Shown in pieces: positions 59,226 through 64,000 of a stretch of DNA of 64,000 bases. The notes under the pieces are model-generated. The model saw only the letters and a list, made by a program, of their open reading frames with translations, was not told where the DNA came from and did not search any database. Where the stretch lies: NCBI RefSeq assembly GCF_019711415.1, contig NZ_JAIGNJ010000003.1, forward strand, positions 496,001 to 560,000, given 5' to 3'. Position 1 is the stretch's first letter. Every line of letters starts with the position of its first letter. Source of the DNA: Qipengyuania vesicularis. Lineage in GTDB: Bacteria > Pseudomonadota > Alphaproteobacteria > Sphingomonadales > Sphingomonadaceae. The position numbers were made by a program, and so were the translations under genes.

Positions 59226-60344
59226 ATGGGGTTTATTCGGGTACTGACGGTTTTCGGGACGCGTCCGGAAGCTATCAAGCTCTTTCCAGTGATCCATGCG
59301 CTCGAGGCGGATCACCGCTTCGATAATCGCACCTGCGTCACCGGGCAGCATCGGGAGATCCTCGACCAGGTTCTGGCGCTGGCGGGCATCGTCCCGGATC
59401 ACGATCTCACCCTCATGCGGGATGGGCAGACGCTCGACCAGCTCACTGCGCGGGCGCTGACCGGGATCGGGCAGGTGCTCGATGCCGAGCGACCGGACTG
59501 GGTGGTGGTGCAGGGGGATACGACAAGCGCGTTCGCGGCGGCGCTCGCCGCGCACTACCGCAAGATCCCGGTCTGCCATGTCGAGGCCGGCCTGCGCAGC
59601 GCCAATACGCATCATCCATGGCCGGAAGAAGCGAACCGCCGGATGATCTCGAGCTTTGCCGACCTGCATTGTGCGCCAACGCAGCGTGCCGCCGATGCAC
59701 TCAGGACCGAGCGGGGCGAGGGGGCGCAGATCCATCTAACGGGCAACACGGTGGTGGACGCCTTGGAGTGGGTCACGCAGAGGATCATGCAGCAGCCCGA
59801 CCTTGCTTGCGGTCTGGCCGAATGGGAAAGGCGCTTTACCGGTCGGAAAATCCTCGCGGTCACGACCCACCGGCGCGAAAATCTGGGTGCGGGTCTCATC
59901 AATATCGCCAGATCGGTTCATGAGATCGCCAGACGCAGTGATATTGCGGTGATATTCCCAGTTCATCCGAATCCGCAGGTGCGGTCGGTCATGCAAGCGG
60001 AACTCGGCGGCCGCGACAACGTCGCGCTCATCGAACCGCTCGACTATCCGCACTTCGCACGCCTCCTCGCAATCAGCCATCTCGTACTCACCGACAGCGG
60101 CGGGGTGCAAGAGGAGGCACCGTCGCTGGGCAAGCCAGTACTCGTACCGCGCGAAACGACCGAGCGGCCCGAGGGGATAGAGGCAGGCACGGCGAAGCTG
60201 GTGGGGACCGATCCCATTGTCATCGAGCGGGAAATTGCGCGATTGCTCGATGATCCGGCAGCGCATGCCGCCATGGCGCGGGCGCACAACCCTTATGGCG
60301 ATGGTCGTGCGGCGATGCGGATCGGCGACCTGTTGGCCGGTTAG
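59226..60344 (+). CDS. wecB: UDP-N-acetylglucosamine 2-epimerase
   Basis: A 372-residue non-hydrolysing epimerase: TVFGTRPEAIKLFPVI, VTGQHREILDQVL, VVQGDTTSAFAAALAAHY, HVEAGLRS, HPWPEEANRRMIS and TDSGGVQEEAPSLGKPVLVPRETTERPEG. It makes UDP-ManNAc for surface polysaccharide. It ends three bases from the convergent epimerase gene, suggesting a small polysaccharide locus. Confidence 0.93.
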   Translation: MGFIRVLTVFGTRPEAIKLFPVIHALEADHRFDNRTCVTGQHREILDQVLALAGIVPDHDLTLMRDGQTLDQLTARALTGIGQVLDAERPDWVVVQGDTTSAFAAALAAHYRKIPVCHVEAGLRSANTHHPWPEEANRRMISSFADLHCAPTQRAADALRTERGEGAQIHLTGNTVVDALEWVTQRIMQQPDLACGLAEWERRFTGRKILAVTTHRRENLGAGLINIARSVHEIARRSDIAVIFPVHPNPQVRSVMQAELGGRDNVALIEPLDYPHFARLLAISHLVLTDSGGVQEEAPSLGKPVLVPRETTERPEGIEAGTAKLVGTDPIVIEREIARLLDDPAAHAAMARAHNPYGDGRAAMRIGDLLAG

Positions 60345-60347
60345 GCG

Positions 60348-61349
60348 CTAGATGCCGTGGTAGGCCCGGTACCAATCGACGAACTGCGGCACACCATTCT
60401 CGATGCTCGTGGTAGGCTGGTAGCCGATGTCGCGCTGGATCGCGTCGATATCGGCATAGGTCTTCTCGACGTCGCCCGGCTGCATCGGCAGCAGTTCGAC
60501 CTCGGCCTTCTTACCGCAGGCCTGCTCGATCAGCTCGATCACGCGGGTGAGCTTCTCGCTGCGGTGGTTGCCGATATTGTAGAGCGCATGCGGTTTGACG
60601 CTACCGCCAGCCTTTTCCGCACCGTCGTCGGCGGGCGGGCTGTCGAGGCAGGCGACCACGCCGCTAACGATATCGTCAATGAAGGTGAAATCGCGCCACA
60701 TCTCGCCTTCGTTGAAGACCTTGATCGGTCTCCCGGCGAGGATTGCGTCGGTGAACAGCCACAGCGCCATGTCGGGGCGGCCCCAGGGGCCGTAGACTGT
60801 AAAGAAGCGCAGGCCGGTCAGCGGAATGCGGTAGAGATGGGCGTAGGTCTCGCTCATCAGCTCGTCCGCCTTCTTGGTGGCGGCATAGAGCGAGACGGGA
60901 TGGTCGGCGCGGTCCTCGACCGAGAAGGGCAGCTTGTCGTTGCCACCATAGACCGAGGATGAGCTGGCGTAGACCATGTGCTCGACCCTGCGATGCCGCG
61001 CGACTTCGAGCAGGTTCACATGCCCCATGAGGTTCGCCTCGACATAGGCGCGCGGGTTCTCGAGGCTGTAGCGCACGCCTGCCTGTGCCCCGAGGTGGAC
61101 GATACTGTCGAAATGCTCGCCTTCGAGCGCGGCGGAAAACGCATTCCAGTCCGAAAAATCGACCTGCTTGAAGGCGAAGCGGCCGGGCGCCCCCTCCTGC
61201 ACATGCGCCACGCGGTCTTCCTTCAGTGATACCTGGTAATAATCGTTGAGGCTGTCGATGCCGAGCACCTCGTCGCCGCGCGCGCAAAGCCGTTCGGCCA
61301 CGGCGGCGCCGATGAAGCCCGCTGCCCCGGTGACCAATACGCGCGCCAT
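60348..61349 (-). CDS. NAD-dependent epimerase, UDP-glucuronate 4-epimerase-like
   Basis: A 333-residue SDR-fold enzyme: VTGAAGFIGAAVAERL for NAD binding, SSSVYGGN, the catalytic YAATKK (Tyr-x3-Lys) and WRDFTFIDDIV. Similarity is closest to UDP-glucuronate 4-epimerases (as CapI), giving UDP-galacturonate for capsule. It is leftward, 22 bases before fabI's end. Confidence 0.87.
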   Translation of the reverse strand: MARVLVTGAAGFIGAAVAERLCARGDEVLGIDSLNDYYQVSLKEDRVAHVQEGAPGRFAFKQVDFSDWNAFSAALEGEHFDSIVHLGAQAGVRYSLENPRAYVEANLMGHVNLLEVARHRRVEHMVYASSSSVYGGNDKLPFSVEDRADHPVSLYAATKKADELMSETYAHLYRIPLTGLRFFTVYGPWGRPDMALWLFTDAILAGRPIKVFNEGEMWRDFTFIDDIVSGVVACLDSPPADDGAEKAGGSVKPHALYNIGNHRSEKLTRVIELIEQACGKKAEVELLPMQPGDVEKTYADIDAIQRDIGYQPTTSIENGVPQFVDWYRAYHGI

Positions 61350-61371
61350 TCCGACCCCCTTGTCCGCCTTG

Positions 61372-62181
61372 CTAGCCCTTGTCGAGCGACATGTCGGGCG
61401 CGTCTTCCTGCTTCATGCCGACAACGTGGTAGCCCGCATCGACGTGATGCGTCTCGCCGGTCACGCCGCTCGACAGGTCGGACAGGAAGTAGAGCCCCGA
61501 GCCGCCCACATCCTCGATCGTGACGTTCCTGCGAAGCGGCGAATTATACTCGTTCCATTTCAGGATATAGCGGAAGTCGCCGATCCCGCTGGCGGCGAGG
61601 GTCTTGATCGGGCCGGCACTGATCGCGTTTACGCGAATGTTCTGTGGGCCGAGATCGTTGGCGAGATACTGGACCGAAGTTTCCAGCGCTGCCTTGGCCA
61701 CGCCCATCACGTTGTAATGCGGGATGACCTTCTCCGCGCCGTAATAGGTCAGCGTCACGATGCTGCCGCCGTTCGGCATCATCTCAGCCGCGCGCTTGGC
61801 CACGGCGACCAGCGAATAGGCCGAGATGTTCATTGTCATCAGGAAGTTTTCGAGGCTGGTGTCGACATATTTGCCGCGCAGCTCGCTCTTGTCTGAAAAG
61901 CCGATGGCGTGGACTACGAAATCGATCGTGTCCCAGCGCTCCTTCAGCGTGTCGAAAGCACGGTCGAGCGCTTCCATATCCGACACGTCGCATTCGAAGG
62001 TGAAATCACTGCCCAGCTGCTCTGCGAGTGGCGCCACGCGCTTCTTGAGCGCTTCGCCCTGGAAGGAGAACGCCATCTCCGCACCCTGTTCGTGCAACTG
62101 CTTGGCAATTCCCCAGGCCAGCGACTTGTCGTTGGCCAGGCCCATGATCAGGCCGCGTTTGCCCTTCATCAGATCGCTCAT
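61372..62181 (-). CDS. fabI: enoyl-ACP reductase FabI
   Basis: A 269-residue FabI: GKRGLIMGLANDKSLAWGIA, the catalytic Tyr-x6-Lys in HYNVMGVAKAALE, RVNAISAGPIKTLAASGI and VTGETHHVDAGYHVVGM. It does the last reduction of fatty-acid elongation. ATG at 62181 forms an ATGA with the upstream yihY stop, AAGGA upstream; another ATG three codons earlier (62190) is less likely. Confidence 0.94.
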   Translation of the reverse strand: MSDLMKGKRGLIMGLANDKSLAWGIAKQLHEQGAEMAFSFQGEALKKRVAPLAEQLGSDFTFECDVSDMEALDRAFDTLKERWDTIDFVVHAIGFSDKSELRGKYVDTSLENFLMTMNISAYSLVAVAKRAAEMMPNGGSIVTLTYYGAEKVIPHYNVMGVAKAALETSVQYLANDLGPQNIRVNAISAGPIKTLAASGIGDFRYILKWNEYNSPLRRNVTIEDVGGSGLYFLSDLSSGVTGETHHVDAGYHVVGMKQEDAPDMSLDKG

Positions 62182-63245
62182 GTTTCGCATCCTTCCTGCT
62201 CGCTGAGCATTTCCTTTTCCAGCTGCGCCCGGCGTCCCTCGTCGGCTTCGTCGGCCAGTTCCTCTTCCGGCGTTTCGGCGAGCGCGGCGTTGAGTTCAGC
62301 GCCGATAACGACCCCGAGGCCGACAAGCCAGAAAAAGAACAGTGCGATCATTACCCCGGCAAGCCCGCCATAAGTGAGGTTGTAGGTGAAAAAATTGCTG
62401 AGCACGGCGGGCATGATTGTCGTGACTGCAATCCACCAGATCGTAGTCAGCAGGACACCCGGCCACTTGGGATAGCGCTTGCGACGGTACTTCGACGGGG
62501 TCAGCGTGTAGAAGATCAGGTAGAGCGAGGCGAACAGGCCGAAGGCCGGCACGATCCGGGAAAGGCGCAGGTCGGCGACCCGATCCAGCAACTCGGGGAA
62601 ATAGGCCTGGATGACCTCCTGTGCGGTCCCGATGAGGAATTGCGCCATCAGGCTGAACATCAGCAGCAGCACCGCGCCCAGGATCACGCCGGTCGAGAAC
62701 AGCCGATATTTCCAGAAGGCCTGCGTGGCTTCGGTACCATAGGCTCGGCGCAGGATATCGCGGATCGTTTCGATCAGGCTACCCACGGTCCACAGTGCTA
62801 CGGCCGCACCCGCCCAGAGCAGCCAGCCACTACGCGCCTGGATGACGTCGCGCGCAACAGGCTCGATCACATTGCCGACCACCGGGGGCAGGGCATAGAG
62901 CACCGCGTTGATCGTCGCCGCGCGCTCGCTTTCCTCGCCGATCGCCGAGAAGATCGCCGCACCCAGAATGAAGAAGGGGAATATTGCCAGCATGGCGAGA
63001 TAGGCGAGGTTGCCGGCGTGGATGAAGCCGTCGTTATAGGTTCCGACCAGCGTGCGCTTGGCCACTTCCCATGCGCGTGTGCCGGGGCCGACATGGTCCT
63101 TGATGCGCCCACGCAAATGGCTCGCTTCCCTGCGCCGCGCCTCGGGCGAAAGCGAAAGGACTTCGCGTTCCTTCGGCGGGGGTAGGTCGGCTTCGGACAG
63201 GGTTACACCTGGAGCTTGCTGCGCGGGTCGCTGTCGTCCTTCCAC
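62178..63245 (-). CDS. YihY/BrkB family membrane protein
   Basis: A 355-residue membrane protein with about six spans: FIHAGNLAYLAMLAIFPFFILGA, WLLWAGAAVALWTVGSLIETIRDILRRAYG and YKRRRYPKWPG-like KYRRKRYPKWPGVLLTTIWW. Function is unknown; older annotation as RNase BN is wrong for this family. The N-terminal start overlaps the DnaJ-like gene by 43 bases; no other ATG/GTG/TTG fits. Confidence 0.87.
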   Translation of the reverse strand: MEGRQRPAQQAPGVTLSEADLPPPKEREVLSLSPEARRREASHLRGRIKDHVGPGTRAWEVAKRTLVGTYNDGFIHAGNLAYLAMLAIFPFFILGAAIFSAIGEESERAATINAVLYALPPVVGNVIEPVARDVIQARSGWLLWAGAAVALWTVGSLIETIRDILRRAYGTEATQAFWKYRLFSTGVILGAVLLLMFSLMAQFLIGTAQEVIQAYFPELLDRVADLRLSRIVPAFGLFASLYLIFYTLTPSKYRRKRYPKWPGVLLTTIWWIAVTTIMPAVLSNFFTYNLTYGGLAGVMIALFFFWLVGLGVVIGAELNAALAETPEEELADEADEGRRAQLEKEMLSEQEGCET

Positions 63246-64000
63246 CCATCGAGCCGCTTGGCAAGTTCGCCAAGGTCTTCGGGGAGCTGGATTTCGAGCG
63301 TGACCAGCTGGTCGCCGCGGCTGCCGTCTTTCCTGGTGAAGCCCTTGCCCTTGAGGCGCAGCACCGTGCCGCCATCGGTCCCGGCCTTGATCGTCATCAT
63401 CACCGGACCATCGACCGTGGGTACGCGCACCTTTCCGCCATTGACCGCTTCGTCGAGCGTAATCGGCAAGTCGAAGCGCACATCATGCCCATCGCGCTTG
63501 TAGACCTTGTGCCCGTCGACGCGGATCGAAACGATGCCATCCCCGGCACCTCCCGGACCCTGTTCGCCCTTGCCCTTGAGGCGCATCTGCGTGCCATCCT
63601 CGAGCCCCTTGGGCAGCTTCAGGTCGATCGTCTTGCCGTCCGCCAGGGTGATCCGCTGGTCGCGCAGCGTCGCAGCATCCACGAAGGGAACGCGCAGGGT
63701 ATAGGCGATGTCCGCACCCTTGGGCGGTGGCGGGGGGCGCCTGCCGCCGAAGGGATCGCCGCCCGGCCGCGCCCCACCGCGCGAGCGTCCGCCGCCGAAC
63801 AAGCCCTCGAAGATATCGCCAAGGTCGACGCCTTCATTGCCGAAGCCCTGGAAATCCTCGGCGCGAAAGCCCTGCTGGCCTCCGCCGCCGCCACGGAATC
63901 CCCCGCCGAACCCGCCTCCACCCATTCCGGCGAAGGGATTGGTTGGGTTTCCTTCCATATCGATTTCGCCGCGGTCGAATTGCGCGCGCTTGTCCTTATC
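63203..64000 (-). CDS. DnaJ-type co-chaperone lacking the zinc domain, N-terminus cut by window end
   Basis: The frame runs off the window edge at 64000; 265 residues are visible, starting with the end of the J domain (DKRAQFDRGEID). Then come a Gly/Phe-rich region with GGGGFGGGFRGGGG, and the two client-binding beta domains (LPKGLEDGTQMRLKGKGEQGPGGAGDG). No CxxCxGxG repeats occur between the Gly-rich region and the C-domain, so this is a class-B (CbpA-like) J protein. No dnaK is in the window. Confidence 0.9.
   Translation of the reverse strand, partial: DKDKRAQFDRGEIDMEGNPTNPFAGMGGGGFGGGFRGGGGGQQGFRAEDFQGFGNEGVDLGDIFEGLFGGGRSRGGARPGGDPFGGRRPPPPPKGADIAYTLRVPFVDAATLRDQRITLADGKTIDLKLPKGLEDGTQMRLKGKGEQGPGGAGDGIVSIRVDGHKVYKRDGHDVRFDLPITLDEAVNGGKVRVPTVDGPVMMTIKAGTDGGTVLRLKGKGFTRKDGSRGDQLVTLEIQLPEDLGELAKRLDGWKDDSDPRSKLQV

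Noticed and set aside
1-64000. CRISPR arrays, insertion sequences, prophage, tRNA/rRNA genes
   Set aside because: No repeat-spacer arrays, transposase or integrase motifs, or cloverleaf sequences were seen by eye on either strand; a tRNA scan would be needed to be sure.

Overview
The window is ordinary, dense, high-GC chromosomal DNA of an alphaproteobacterium. The gene content points to Sphingomonadales, most likely Erythrobacteraceae: DUF1192, DUF1491 and DUF6489 proteins, TrcR, a PopZ-family protein, CarD next to FdxA, a SUV3-like helicase and MnmE/MnmG/RsmG/ParA/ParB in a row. The family-level call is inference from protein similarity as I remember it; no marker rRNA is present. I see no insertion sequences, prophage genes, CRISPR arrays, tRNA or rRNA genes. 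No gap between genes exceeds 300 bases. About 74 protein genes are called; the first (TolC) and last (DnaJ-like) are cut by the window edges.

The most important feature is the probable chromosomal origin. The leftward genes dnaQ-coaE-aroE-maf-ppsR (8.7-12.4 kb) and the rightward genes hemE-hemJ-rho (12.7-15.6 kb) diverge from a 272-base gap. Further right lie mnmE-mnmG-rsmG-parA-parB (18.7-24.3 kb). This is the gene order known around the Caulobacter and Rickettsia origins (ppsR homologue/hemE boundary). The gap holds eight GANTC (CcrM-type) sites, an AT-rich near-palindrome, a DnaA-box-like nonamer and a thrice-repeated decamer. Four parS sites lie 7-10 kb away in and around mnmE and rsmG, and a PopZ-family gene (the polar anchor of ParB-parS in Caulobacter) lies 11 kb to the left. 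The window may therefore carry the origin, the centromere, its ParAB partners and a polar anchor together.

Layout: 0-6.4 kb, rightward: TolC efflux channel (partial), PopZ-like, S9 peptidase, thioredoxin-like ferredoxin, CBS protein, ErpA, Xth. 6.4-12.4 kb, leftward: SleB-type hydrolase, DUF1491, thioesterase, HPF, DnaQ, CoaE, AroE, Maf, PpsR. 12.4-24.3 kb: origin, heme genes, Rho, a small leftward metabolic block, then the mnmE-parB operon with parS sites. 24.3-31.4 kb: mixed metabolism and envelope lipoproteins, CarD, FdxA. 31.5-34.2 kb: S4 RNA-binding protein and SUV3-like helicase. 34.4-38.8 kb: M23 peptidase, HemB, two tandem GNATs, gamma carbonic anhydrase. 38.8-44.7 kb, leftward: DUF1993, a DNA-damage ligase/exonuclease pair, ClpA, DUF1192. 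44.8-51.1 kb, rightward: quinone reductase, GST, LpxH-like hydrolase with a GT4 glycosyltransferase, TrcR, acyl-CoA ligase. 51.2-52.8 kb, leftward: bactofilin and an LmdC-like M23 peptidase. 53.0-60.3 kb, rightward: nadD-rsfS-rlmH-envC-ctpA, dsbB, coq7, a secreted unknown, wecB. 60.3-64 kb, leftward: nucleotide-sugar epimerase, FabI, YihY, DnaJ-like.

Many neighbours are joined by 4-base ATGA or GTGA overlaps, and several convergent pairs share antiparallel stop codons, so much of the expression is probably translationally coupled and Rho-terminated. Nothing in the window looks like a wholly new accessory system; the interest lies in the origin architecture and some non-standard details of core genes.
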